Part shown: piece by piece, positions 8,186 to 16,448 of the stretch | Position numbering within the stretch: position 1 is the stretch's first letter | How the letters are laid out: each line of letters begins with the position of its first letter | NCBI GenBank assembly: GCA_023431385.1 | Contig: JAEYWA010000041.1 | Location: 1-44,677 of the forward strand | Source of the DNA: Bacillota bacterium | Lineage (GTDB): Bacteria > Bacillota > Clostridia > Acetivibrionales > DSM-1351 | Reading direction: 5' to 3' | DNA: 44,677 nucleotides | The notes under the pieces: model-generated | What the model was told of the DNA's origin: nothing | Database searches by the model: none | Seen by the model: the letters and a program-made list of their open reading frames with translations, nothing else | Position numbers and translations under genes: made by a program

Positions 8186-8292
8186 TGGCATCTATTATAT
8201 TACCAGTCAATTATGTAAAGTAGTGGGAGCGATAGCTTTACTGATATAAAGCTATGTAGTATATATCCAAATACTAAAAACGGAGGATGCCA
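8186..8292 (+). promoter_or_regulatory. Structured 5' leader of a chemoreceptor gene (candidate)
   Basis: TGGCATC (8186-8192) is complementary to GATGCCA (8286-8292), which abuts and shares one base with the ribosome site GGAGG (8282-8286). Between them lies a 9-bp hairpin, ATAGCTTTA (8232-8240) with TAAAGCTAT (8247-8255). Long-range pairing could control translation. I do not recognise a known riboswitch core here. Confidence 0.35.
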
Positions 8293-8297
8293 ATGCT

Positions 8298-9986
8298 ATG
8301 AAACTAAAAATCGGAGTAAAAATTTTTATTAGCTTTTTTGTTATAACCTTTCTAATTATTTTAGTAAGTGTTATTGGGTTAATCGGAATGTATTCAGTAA
8401 ATAGCTCATATGGAGTAATTGTTAATGAAAATATTCCTGTAGAAATTCTTGTAAAGGAAGTAAGATCGGTAAATCTGGAACAGGTTGCTACTGTAAGGGG
8501 TTACATGGTATATCAGCAAGAACAATTTACTGAACAATACAAGTCTTTATCCGACCGATTAAATGCTATATTTCAGGAAATTGGGGTAAAGGCTAAAACA
8601 ACCGAGTCCCAAGAATTCCTTAAGGCATTGAAAGCCAGCCATGATGAATATGATAAAGGAGTTCAGATTATATTTGATAAAGTTAGAAATGGAGAAATGG
8701 AAGAGGCTACTGCATTAGGCACTACTGTAAAAGAAAATGTTGACGATATAAAAAAAATAACCGAGGACTGGAGTACATACGTAAATAATTTAGATGCACA
8801 GGCTATTGATAAAACCGAAAATGATATAAAAGTAAGAATAAATATATTACTTATTATCGTAATTATTACCGTTGTAGGAGCTGTATTAGTTGGTTATATA
8901 CTTACAAGAAATATAGCAAGACCTATAAAAGCATTGACAACAATAGCAGGTAGAATTTCAGAGGGTGACCTTACCCAGCAGATACCGAAAATCCGTTCAA
9001 AAGATGAGATTCGTGAACTGGGTCATGCCTTCTCAAATATGGTTCTGAACCTCAGGACATTGATTGTAAATGTTAACGATGCTTCCCAGGAGCTTGTGGC
9101 TTCCAGTGAAGAGCTTGCTGCTTCCTCGGGGGAAGTATCCAAGGTTTCGGAACAGATTGCTGTAACTGTATCGGAGTTGGCGAGAGGAGCATCGGAGCAA
9201 GCGGTATCCTCTGAAAAAAGCAATGCAAAAATCCTGGATACAGTTGAAGGATTAGCCCGGATAGCTGAAGATATGTCCAATTCCGAAAAGATTATGCAAC
9301 AGGCGAAGGAAGTAGTAAAAAATGGTGAAGAATCTGTAAGGTATCAGGAACAAAAAGTAAAAGAAAATAATGAAACATCACTGGAAGTTGCGGATGCAAT
9401 ATCTGAACTATCGGACAAATCTCAAGAAATAGGGAAAATTTTGGAGGTAATTCGAAGTATATCCGACCAAACCAACCTGCTGGCATTAAATGCTGCCATA
9501 GAAGCTGCAAGAGCAGGAGAGGCCGGAAAGGGTTTCTCGGTTGTGGCAGATGAAATCCGTAAACTTGCTGAGCAGTCGAGCTTTTCTGTAAAGCAGATTG
9601 ATACAATTATCAGGGAGGTACAGTCTGGAGTTAATTCTGCGGTTGTAAAAATGGACAGATCAAAAGCTGTCGCAAATGAACAGTCGGCTTCTCTGGTAAG
9701 TACAGTTGCCGCATTTGATAACATCGCCGAGGTTGTTGAGAATATTAACAGTAAAATTGTTATGGTTGCTGAAAGATCCCAAGACCTTAGTAGAAATGCA
9801 GTACAGGCAGGAGAAGAGATTACCGGGATAGCCAGTGTAGCTCAGCAGACTGCTGCAAGTACCCAGGAGGTTGCGGCAGCAACAGAAGAGCAGTCATCCA
9901 CGGTACATCAGATTACTGACGCTGCGGAAGGGCTGACACAACTGGCGTTACAGCTTCAGGACAGCATCAGGAAATTTAAAGTTTAA
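8298..9986 (+). CDS. Methyl-accepting chemotaxis protein (four-helix-bundle sensor)
   Basis: A 562-residue transmembrane chemoreceptor. Helix 1 is residues 10-30. A periplasmic all-helical sensor of about 150 residues follows, resembling 4HB_MCP domains, then helix 2 (ILLIIVIITVVGAVLVGYIL, near 183-202) and a HAMP linker beginning with ARPIKALTTIAGRISEGDL. The cytoplasmic rod carries the conserved hairpin tip EVIRSISDQTNLLALNAAIEAARAGEAGKG (about residues 385-415), where CheA and CheW bind. Glutamate/glutamine-rich methylation segments flank it (EELAASSGEVSK and AASTQEVAAATEEQSS). There is no C-terminal pentapeptide tether. GGAGG (8282-8286) lies 11 nt before the ATG, a little far. It is monocistronic, about 11 kb from the che operon that it presumably feeds. 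Confidence 0.95.
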   Translation: MKLKIGVKIFISFFVITFLIILVSVIGLIGMYSVNSSYGVIVNENIPVEILVKEVRSVNLEQVATVRGYMVYQQEQFTEQYKSLSDRLNAIFQEIGVKAKTTESQEFLKALKASHDEYDKGVQIIFDKVRNGEMEEATALGTTVKENVDDIKKITEDWSTYVNNLDAQAIDKTENDIKVRINILLIIVIITVVGAVLVGYILTRNIARPIKALTTIAGRISEGDLTQQIPKIRSKDEIRELGHAFSNMVLNLRTLIVNVNDASQELVASSEELAASSGEVSKVSEQIAVTVSELARGASEQAVSSEKSNAKILDTVEGLARIAEDMSNSEKIMQQAKEVVKNGEESVRYQEQKVKENNETSLEVADAISELSDKSQEIGKILEVIRSISDQTNLLALNAAIEAARAGEAGKGFSVVADEIRKLAEQSSFSVKQIDTIIREVQSGVNSAVVKMDRSKAVANEQSASLVSTVAAFDNIAEVVENINSKIVMVAERSQDLSRNAVQAGEEITGIASVAQQTAASTQEVAAATEEQSSTVHQITDAAEGLTQLALQLQDSIRKFKV

Positions 9987-10021
9987 TCGTCTGGAAATAT
10001 AGGCGCAAAATAAGACAAAAA

Positions 10022-10055
10022 AAGTGATGCCCATTACCGGGGCATCACTTTTTTT
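10022..10055. terminator. Bidirectional terminator between chemoreceptor and CooS-like gene
   Basis: AAGTGATGCCC (10022-10032) pairs perfectly with GGGCATCACTT (10040-10050), loop 7 nt. T7 follows on the plus strand and an A run precedes, giving a T run on the minus strand, so it serves both convergent genes. Confidence 0.9.
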
Positions 10056-10103
10056 GGTAAATCAGCCGATTTCCTTGTATAGATTTTACTCTTTAATACT
10101 CAA

Positions 10104-12236
10104 TTAGTTCAAGCCAAGCTCCTTGCGTTTCTTTTCAATATGATCAACATAAATCTGTACAGTTTTTTCTGCATCAAGCTCTACAACAACCTTACCAAGA
10201 CCAAGAGTTTCAGTTGTTTCGGTAAGGGTCTTAACCACCACGTCACTTCCAGTGATGGAAGGAACAGGTGCAATATGGACAAGCCAGCCCAGGGCAACGG
10301 CAGTACAGGCGTCAGCTACCGCCTTCTGTTCAAGGTATTCCGGCGCACCTATGACAAGTGGCAGCATGTTTGTATCAACTTTAAGGGCATCAGCAAGTTC
10401 CTTTGCTGTGTGAGTCATTTTTCCTATATCAACACATGCTCCATAAGTCAAGACAGGAGGGATGCCCAACAGCTTGCAAACTGCTTTCAGGCCCTCGCCA
10501 CATTCATCGGCAGCAGCAGGGTTTGTAAGGCCTGTATACTCCATTACTGAGGAAGTACAGCCGCCTGAAAGCACGAGAATATTTTTTTCTATTAGGCCCT
10601 TGGTAATTTTGAAGATGTTGCTGCCGCCTTGACCATAGCGTGCAGTGGTACATCCGACTATAGTCGCGATACCTCTGATGTTTCCATTAGCAATTTGCTC
10701 AATTAGCGGATCAAAGCTGCCACCCAGAGCTTTTCTGACAGGTTCAGTACTGAAGCCGACCATACAGTCTGAGGTGTACGGCGGAATATATGTCTTTCTG
10801 TTTTCAGATTTGCGTTGCTTAAAGGAATCAATAGCCATTTCTAAAGCCTTTTGAGCCTGATCCTTCATTTTTTCAGGTACAAAATCCAGTGTTTCAGTTC
10901 CCTGAAGACGAATAACAGGATGTGTACTGAGAAGCTTGGTTCCGAACCGTTTGGCAAAAAGGGGCATTGTCGGAACAGTACAGTTATAGTCAAACATAAA
11001 CATATCCACAACACCTGTTGCAAGAAGATATTCTTGTGACAGCCACTCACCCTCCTGACCTCCGTAACCTTTCTGGTTATGAGTACCCTCGTAGTTAATA
11101 AGTTGCTGTCCTTCACAGACATGACCAAGAATCTGAATACCATCGGCTCCGGCATATTTTGCCTTCTTCTGCCATTCATCAGTCGATGCCAGATCAATTG
11201 CAACATGCGCCAGAAGCGGCATATGTCCGTTTGTTACGATATTAATCATGCCATCTTTCAGGAGTCCCATGTTCTGCTTCTTCATAGTTATCTCCTGAGC
11301 TCCCATCAATATTTCTTGAATTATATCCAGAAGGAAAAGTCCCTGATACTCATTTACTACACCCAGTCTAACGCTGTTGAGTAGGAATTCAACCGGGTCA
11401 GATGTGAAGTTTGTCATACAGCGGGTCTGGGCATATGCTACTTCACTGTACCCGCCGCCAGGGAAAAGTCCTAGCTGACGCCACAGCTCCTTGCGTTTTG
11501 TAGGGGCAAAAGCTTCGACTGTTTGGGATTCTATGTGATAGGGTGAATGAATATCATTCATTACCCATTGTGCAAAGTCAACAGCCAGCTTTTCTATGGG
11601 CTGATTAATATTTAAACCTGCCATATCAGCATATTTTTTTAGCTTTTCAGGATCCCTTATTTTAAGTCCGCTATCGGTATGCTCACCCGCAGCTTTTAGG
11701 GTTCTGGCTGCTTGATGGCAGTGGAATATGTTTGCGGAGGTCCCTATTGTAACATGGCGGTAAACAAAGTTTCTAGAAACCATAGTATGCGCATCAACAC
11801 CGCAGGTACCTCTCGGAACCTTATCACTTATACGGCAGGGCCCGTTTGCGCAAAGCTGACATGATAGACCTTCAATACAGAATTTACACTGAATGGGCTG
11901 CTGCTGACTGAATCTGTCAAAAACATTGGTCATCCCGGCATCATGAACTACCTGATACATTTCTCGCATAGCAGGGTCAATTATTACGTTCAGTGGATAA
12001 CCGTCTTTTGATTGGTCATCCTTTCTTATATGCTCTCGCTGCCATTTGTGAACCTCCTCCATAGAGGGCGACTTCTCAATTTTGTTATAATCAACACGTA
12101 TACGGTTATGAATATCTGTGTGAGTGTTCGGATCATTGGAGTGTTCATTTGTCAATTTCGTACCAAAGGTTTGATTATCTCCGCGCATGGTACCTGCACT
12201 TTTCTCATAGGATTCTTTTATATCGTTATCAGACAT
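10104..12236 (-). CDS. cooS: Divergent anaerobic Ni-Fe-S carbon monoxide dehydrogenase-like protein
   Basis: Members interconvert CO and CO2 at a Ni-4Fe-4S C-cluster. At 710 residues this one is about 70 longer than CODH II (636), the excess being a polar N-terminal extension (1-80). Against remembered CODH II numbering, probable C-cluster ligands are H338, C374, C419, C529, C560 and C601, and the catalytic lysine is K638 (APEYLEQKAV). B-cluster cysteines are C126, C129, C134 and C145. The D-cluster pair looks like C117-x2-C120, not C-x7-C. Odd points: the usual CCTGNE around the second ligand reads HVCEGQQ; three of the four tunnel histidines are replaced (N169, Q175 and R178; H172 kept); and about 7 residues are inserted between C374 and C419. 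No cooF, cooC or acetyl-CoA synthase gene is nearby. AGGAGG (12247-12252) precedes the ATG. Family sure; CO activity doubtful. Confidence 0.88.
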   Translation of the reverse strand: MSDNDIKESYEKSAGTMRGDNQTFGTKLTNEHSNDPNTHTDIHNRIRVDYNKIEKSPSMEEVHKWQREHIRKDDQSKDGYPLNVIIDPAMREMYQVVHDAGMTNVFDRFSQQQPIQCKFCIEGLSCQLCANGPCRISDKVPRGTCGVDAHTMVSRNFVYRHVTIGTSANIFHCHQAARTLKAAGEHTDSGLKIRDPEKLKKYADMAGLNINQPIEKLAVDFAQWVMNDIHSPYHIESQTVEAFAPTKRKELWRQLGLFPGGGYSEVAYAQTRCMTNFTSDPVEFLLNSVRLGVVNEYQGLFLLDIIQEILMGAQEITMKKQNMGLLKDGMINIVTNGHMPLLAHVAIDLASTDEWQKKAKYAGADGIQILGHVCEGQQLINYEGTHNQKGYGGQEGEWLSQEYLLATGVVDMFMFDYNCTVPTMPLFAKRFGTKLLSTHPVIRLQGTETLDFVPEKMKDQAQKALEMAIDSFKQRKSENRKTYIPPYTSDCMVGFSTEPVRKALGGSFDPLIEQIANGNIRGIATIVGCTTARYGQGGSNIFKITKGLIEKNILVLSGGCTSSVMEYTGLTNPAAADECGEGLKAVCKLLGIPPVLTYGACVDIGKMTHTAKELADALKVDTNMLPLVIGAPEYLEQKAVADACTAVALGWLVHIAPVPSITGSDVVVKTLTETTETLGLGKVVVELDAEKTVQIYVDHIEKKRKELGLN

Positions 12237-12365
12237 GTTCGTGAAACCTCCTGAAATATAATATTTGATTTATTTTTACACTTTTGGAGGAATATATTCA
12301 CAGCACTTTCTTGAAGTTTATTAATTTATAAGTTACACTTCCATTTTTCCACAAACTGCATTCCA

Positions 12366-12393
12366 TTTATATGAATTAGTTGTACTTTGTAAA
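12366..12393 (-). promoter_or_regulatory. Probable promoter of the CooS-like gene
   Basis: On the minus strand TTTACA (12388-12393), a 16-bp spacer and TATAAA (12366-12371), giving an untranslated leader of about 120 nt. Confidence 0.45.
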
Positions 12394-12402
12394 TTTGTAC
12401 AA
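12380..12402. promoter_or_regulatory. Candidate operator dyad overlapping the CooS-like promoter
   Basis: TTGTAC (12380-12385) and GTACAA (12397-12402) form inverted half-sites separated by 11 bp, covering the predicted -35. The half-sites differ from the CooA and Rex consensus, so the regulator is unknown. Confidence 0.35.
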
Positions 12403-12652
12403 AAATTTGTTTAATAATGTATAATAATGGGAATAAATTAATAAATAAAAATATGACATATTAACCTATATAATGAAGGACTGTAATTATGAGTTGACCG
12501 AAAGAATTTAGAAATCCCTGGAATACGCTAAAGGCGCCGTAGAATATCTGCTTGTTGAAGTAAATTAATAAAAGTTAACCTACTGCCGAAAACATATCTA
12601 TTAAATCTACGTGTTAAAATAGTAAAATGTGCTTGGAGGAGGGAGTTTAAAT

Positions 12653-15061
12653 TTGAGTTCTAGGAAAAGCAACTTTCAGCATAAATTTTCTGTATTCATA
12701 TTAACATTTTTTGTTTTGACATTTACATTATTATGTACATCTGAATTTAATACAAATGCCATGCCGACAGATAGAAAAAGTGTATTGATAATAAACTCTT
12801 ATTCTGAACCTCTGTCATGGACTGAGAAGGAAAATGAAGGTATATTGGAAAAACTGAAGGATGCAGGAGAACTCCTTGATATTTCGGTGGAGTTTATGGA
12901 TTGGAAGGTTTATCCGGATAATACCAACCTTAAGTATTTAAGTGATTATATGAGATATAAATATTCAAAAAAGAATATTGATATAATTATAACCACTGAC
13001 GATGCTGCGTTGAAGTTTGCTTTAGAGCACAGAAGAGAACTTTTTGACAATGCACCTGTCATTTTTTGCGGTGTAAATGCTCAAGGTGTTGAAACCCTAA
13101 CTGCCAATGAAAGCAAAGTAACAGGTATTATTGAAGAAGTAGATGCGGAAGGTACAATTAGGCAAGCTTTAAAAATAAACCCTGATTTGCAGGAGATTTA
13201 TGTTATTTTTGACAATTCCGAAAGCGGAGTATCAACCTGGGAAATTACAAAAAAATCTACCATGGAGATATCTACTAATATTAACCTGATACCCCTGAAT
13301 AAAGGGAGTTACAAGGATATCCTTGCCAGGGTAGAGCAAGCGGGCAAAGACAGTATAATACTTATTACAACTTATCATAATGATGAAGAGGGAAACATTT
13401 TAGGCTTTGAAAATTTTACAAAACTTATCAGTGATGTCAGTAAAGTTCCGGTATATCATTTGTATGAGTTTGGACTTGGCCATGGAGCTGTTGGCGGAAG
13501 TATGCTAAGCGGAAGTGTCCAGGGAGAATTGGCTGGAGAGTTGGCTTTAAGGGTGTTAGAAGGGGAGGATGTTTCCCGAATATCTCATAATAATACAAGT
13601 GCCGCTCGTTATATGTATGATTATAAAGTCCTGAAGCGGTTTAATATCAGCACTGACCAGCTACCGGATGACAGTATACTAATCAATGAACCTCCTTCAA
13701 TTTTTAAGGAATATAGAAATATAATTATTTCTGTTTCAATAGTACTAGTAATATTGATTATATTTATATTTATTCTGTTGGTTTATATTAATAGGATAAG
13801 CAACATAAAACAGGAACTGGCAAAAAGTCATGCTGAATTATCAAAGATTTATGATGACCTTACAGCTTCAGACAAGGAGCTAAAACGTCAATTTGATGAA
13901 TTATCTGTTGTTAAAGAAGACCTTAGTTCCAGCGAAGCGCGTTACAGGCAATTGTATGAAAAAATGCTTAACGGTTATTTTGTTTTTGAACCTGTAATAG
14001 ATGAAGAATGTAGGCTTACGGATTTACGGTTTGTAGAACTAAATCCGAGCTTCGGCTATCAGACCAAAAGGAATATTTCTGATTTGCCTGGAAAAACCTG
14101 GAGTGAGGTATTCGGAAATATAAATATTGATCAGCATATTTTCCAAAGAGTACTGTATTCAGGAGAAACAGAACAGTTTGAAACCTATTATGCCGGCATC
14201 AATACATATTATCTTGTTAATGCGTTTAAAATCAACAGAAATCAGGTGGGTGTGGTTTTTGAAAACATTACAAATTATAAACTTGCAATAAAAGAAGTTC
14301 TTAAACTGAATGAGGAGCTGGAGGAAAGGGTTATGGACAGGACTCGCGAATTGCAGTCTGCCGTGAGTCACCTTGAGTCTTTCACCCACACTGTATCCCA
14401 TGATCTAAAATCACCACTGCGGGCTGTGGAGAGCTATATAAAAATCATTATGGAGGACTACGGGAAGCATTTCAACATTGAAGTGCAGGAAATGTTGTCC
14501 TGTGTAAAAAATATATCCACAGATATGATAGAACTGGTGAATAAATTACTTCTTTTCTCAACAACCTCGAGGTCCGAACTAAAAATTGAAGAAATAAATA
14601 TTGAAGATAAGTTTAAAGAATGCTTCAGTGAACTTAAAGTTTCGTATCCTGATCGAAATATTGAGCTTGTAATTGAAACAGGACTCCCTTTAGTTATGGC
14701 CGATAGAATTTTGTTAAGGCAGGTAATACACAATATACTATCAAATTCCTTCAAATTTACAAAGGAACGGACCAAGGCGCAGATCAAAGTGGGAAGTACT
14801 CTTACTGAGAACGAGTATGTTTTTTATGTAAAGGATAATGGAATAGGGTTCGATATGAAATACTCAGGTAAACTTTTTGGAATATTTCAAAGGCTTCATA
14901 CACGTGAAGAATATGAGGGTTCCGGGATCGGCCTTGTTACAATAAAAAGTATTATTGAAAAGCATGGCGGAAGAACCTGGATTGAGGGGAAAAAGGGAAT
15001 CGGAACCGCCATATATTTTACTATTCCATACCGGATGAATCCTATACAGAAACTTTTATAG
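12653..15061 (+). CDS. Sensor histidine kinase with ABC-type substrate-binding sensor and PAS domain
   Basis: About 802 residues. A membrane anchor or signal (FSVFILTFFVLTFTLLC) is followed by a large extracytoplasmic module (about 40-335) resembling ABC_sub_bind periplasmic proteins (SVLIINSYSEPLSWTEKENEG, IIITTDDAALKFAL, APVIFCGVNAQ, GGSMLSGSVQGELAGELALRVLEGE). Then come a second membrane helix (IIISVSIVLVILIIFIFIL), a coiled coil, a PAS-like domain (YEKMLNGYFVFEPV), a second coiled coil, HisKA with phospho-acceptor His583 (TVSHDLKSPL) and HATPase_c (N box HNILSNSFKF, DNGIGFD, GSGIGLVTIK). TTG 12653 is the likely start because GGAGGAGGGAG (12635-12645) precedes it by 7 nt. The next gene is a response regulator, its likely partner. 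The ligand is probably a small solute such as a sugar or aromatic compound; this is not determinable. Confidence 0.88.
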   Translation: MSSRKSNFQHKFSVFILTFFVLTFTLLCTSEFNTNAMPTDRKSVLIINSYSEPLSWTEKENEGILEKLKDAGELLDISVEFMDWKVYPDNTNLKYLSDYMRYKYSKKNIDIIITTDDAALKFALEHRRELFDNAPVIFCGVNAQGVETLTANESKVTGIIEEVDAEGTIRQALKINPDLQEIYVIFDNSESGVSTWEITKKSTMEISTNINLIPLNKGSYKDILARVEQAGKDSIILITTYHNDEEGNILGFENFTKLISDVSKVPVYHLYEFGLGHGAVGGSMLSGSVQGELAGELALRVLEGEDVSRISHNNTSAARYMYDYKVLKRFNISTDQLPDDSILINEPPSIFKEYRNIIISVSIVLVILIIFIFILLVYINRISNIKQELAKSHAELSKIYDDLTASDKELKRQFDELSVVKEDLSSSEARYRQLYEKMLNGYFVFEPVIDEECRLTDLRFVELNPSFGYQTKRNISDLPGKTWSEVFGNINIDQHIFQRVLYSGETEQFETYYAGINTYYLVNAFKINRNQVGVVFENITNYKLAIKEVLKLNEELEERVMDRTRELQSAVSHLESFTHTVSHDLKSPLRAVESYIKIIMEDYGKHFNIEVQEMLSCVKNISTDMIELVNKLLLFSTTSRSELKIEEINIEDKFKECFSELKVSYPDRNIELVIETGLPLVMADRILLRQVIHNILSNSFKFTKERTKAQIKVGSTLTENEYVFYVKDNGIGFDMKYSGKLFGIFQRLHTREEYEGSGIGLVTIKSIIEKHGGRTWIEGKKGIGTAIYFTIPYRMNPIQKLL

Positions 15062-15163
15062 TGGATACCGCTTGTAGCAAGAAAATTCGCCTCACAGCGG
15101 ATTCAGGGGAAAGAGTTATATATATTTTTTGTGGCTACTATGTTGGCTCATGGAGGTTAATAT

Positions 15164-16255
15164 ATGCTGAAAGTTATGCTTGTAGATGATATGGATATAG
15201 TGAGAATAGGACTTAAGCGTATGAAGGTCTGGGGCGAAAAAACAGGTTTTGTGGTGGTTGAAGAAGCTATAAACGGAGAAGATGCTATCAGAAAACTTGA
15301 GAAAAATAGAATTGATTTAGTTATTACGGATATAAAAATGCCTAAAGTAGACGGAATAGAACTTTTGGATCATATTGTACAAAGAAATCTGTGTTCATGT
15401 GTTGTTCTACTCAGCGACTTTAGTGAATTCGGTTACGCCCGGCAGGGTATAATTCTTGGTGCTTTCGATTTTCTTACAAAACCTGCAAATGAGGAGGAAA
15501 TGGAAAAGCTGCTTGAAAGAGCATATGAACATATAACTAACAGGAACCGAGAAGCTGAGAGAGTGAAGAAACTTGAAGAGGTATTTAAAGAGAAGGCTGA
15601 GGAATTTTATCAAAAGGATGATATATATAGAATTGCTGAACTTATTCAAAGCAGAGAGCCGGAAGCAATTGACAGGGTAAGGCATATTCTTGAGCGAATT
15701 GGTGCCGGACTTGATTATGATGTCATTAAGTTTGAGGGAGTGATAAAGAAGGCAGTTCCCAAGGTTATGGAAGCAATACTATTCGAAAACAGGTGGCTCG
15801 AAAAATATATAAATACTGACTTATTAGCCGATATTACTGTACATCAATTTACGGATTACAACGAAATGTTGGATTTTATTGTTATAGATATGCAGAAATT
15901 GTTTAATTTTTTAAAAACAATACAATTAGGGCATCGCGAGAAGGGGACAGTTTGGGACATAAGCAACTATATACTCCTAAACATTGATAACGGCTTGTCT
16001 TTGCAAATGGTAGCCGATAAATTATATATGAACAAAACCTATATAAGCGAAGTATTTAAGCAAAAGACCGGTACTTCATTTATAGAATACCTTACAATGG
16101 TTAAAATGGAGAGGGCAAAGCAATTACTGGCCATTGACGGTGTAAAGTCATATGAAGCAGCAGAAGTACTTGGATTCAAAGATGTGGAATATTTCGGAAA
16201 GCTATTCAAAAAATATTCAGGCAAGTCTATATCTGATATTAGGTTAAAAAAATAA
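15164..16255 (+). CDS. AraC-family response regulator (YesN type)
   Basis: A 363-residue transcription factor. The receiver domain is residues 1-125, with phospho-acceptor Asp56 (VITDIKMPKVDG), the acidic pair DD near residues 8-9 and the conserved lysine in FLTKPA. A helical linker of about 130 residues follows, then a C-terminal AraC double helix-turn-helix (about 265-363: LSLQMVADKLYMNKTYISEVFKQKTG and KSYEAAEVLGFKDVEYFGKLFKKYSG). It probably activates transcription when phosphorylated by the kinase 100 bp upstream. YesN regulators generally pair with YesM-type kinases; here the neighbour is a HisKA kinase. No obvious target operon is adjacent. GGAGG lies before the ATG. Confidence 0.9.
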   Translation: MLKVMLVDDMDIVRIGLKRMKVWGEKTGFVVVEEAINGEDAIRKLEKNRIDLVITDIKMPKVDGIELLDHIVQRNLCSCVVLLSDFSEFGYARQGIILGAFDFLTKPANEEEMEKLLERAYEHITNRNREAERVKKLEEVFKEKAEEFYQKDDIYRIAELIQSREPEAIDRVRHILERIGAGLDYDVIKFEGVIKKAVPKVMEAILFENRWLEKYINTDLLADITVHQFTDYNEMLDFIVIDMQKLFNFLKTIQLGHREKGTVWDISNYILLNIDNGLSLQMVADKLYMNKTYISEVFKQKTGTSFIEYLTMVKMERAKQLLAIDGVKSYEAAEVLGFKDVEYFGKLFKKYSGKSISDIRLKK

Positions 16256-16323
16256 AAATAGATTCGTCAAAACCCGAAAAAATTCGGGGTTTAATCTTGA
16301 ATATTTCTATTCTTGATTTGAGG

Positions 16324-16367
16324 ATAAACTTGTATTATTAGGATATAAATACAGGTTTATTTTTTTA
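16324..16367 (+). terminator. Terminator after the AraC-type regulator
   Basis: ATAAACTTGTATT (16324-16336) pairs with AATACAGGTTTAT (16348-16360) with one G-U pair, followed by T7. A weaker hairpin, AAACCCGAA (16270-16278) with TTCGGGGTTT (16283-16292), precedes it. Confidence 0.8.
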
Positions 16368-16448
16368 TTCAATTCCTGACACCTTTTCAAGATTTTCTTT
16401 GTATTAAGACAGGATGAGTAAGTCTGAAATCTCAGATGGAGGGGCAAC

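Larger units (their letters stand above)
12237..12652. other. Divergent 416-bp regulatory region (CooS-like gene / histidine kinase gene)
   Basis: AT-rich and without a convincing ORF. Near the left it holds the ribosome site, promoter and dyad of the CooS-like gene. To the right, TATAAT at 12469-12474 could be the kinase -10 (no good -35 is seen), giving a leader of about 170 nt. The GC-richer stretch around 12520-12545 lies within that leader and is unassigned. Confidence 0.5.

Noticed and set aside
8220..8260. Sigma-D flagellar promoter before the first chemoreceptor gene
   Set aside because: TAAA and a GCGATAGC-like element are present, but only about 9-10 bp apart instead of about 15.
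11079..11384. Plus-strand ORF opposite the CooS-like gene
   Set aside because: Antisense to a strongly conserved coding region, with no signal for translation.
10104..12236. CO-dependent acetyl-CoA or hydrogenase gene cluster
   Set aside because: No acsB, cooF, cooC or hydrogenase genes flank the CooS-like gene in the window; neighbours are a chemoreceptor and a kinase.
16370..16448. Possible c-di-GMP riboswitch before the GGDEF/EAL gene
   Set aside because: I could not find the conserved GEMM-I core or the class II pseudoknot elements; the leader is short and AT-rich.
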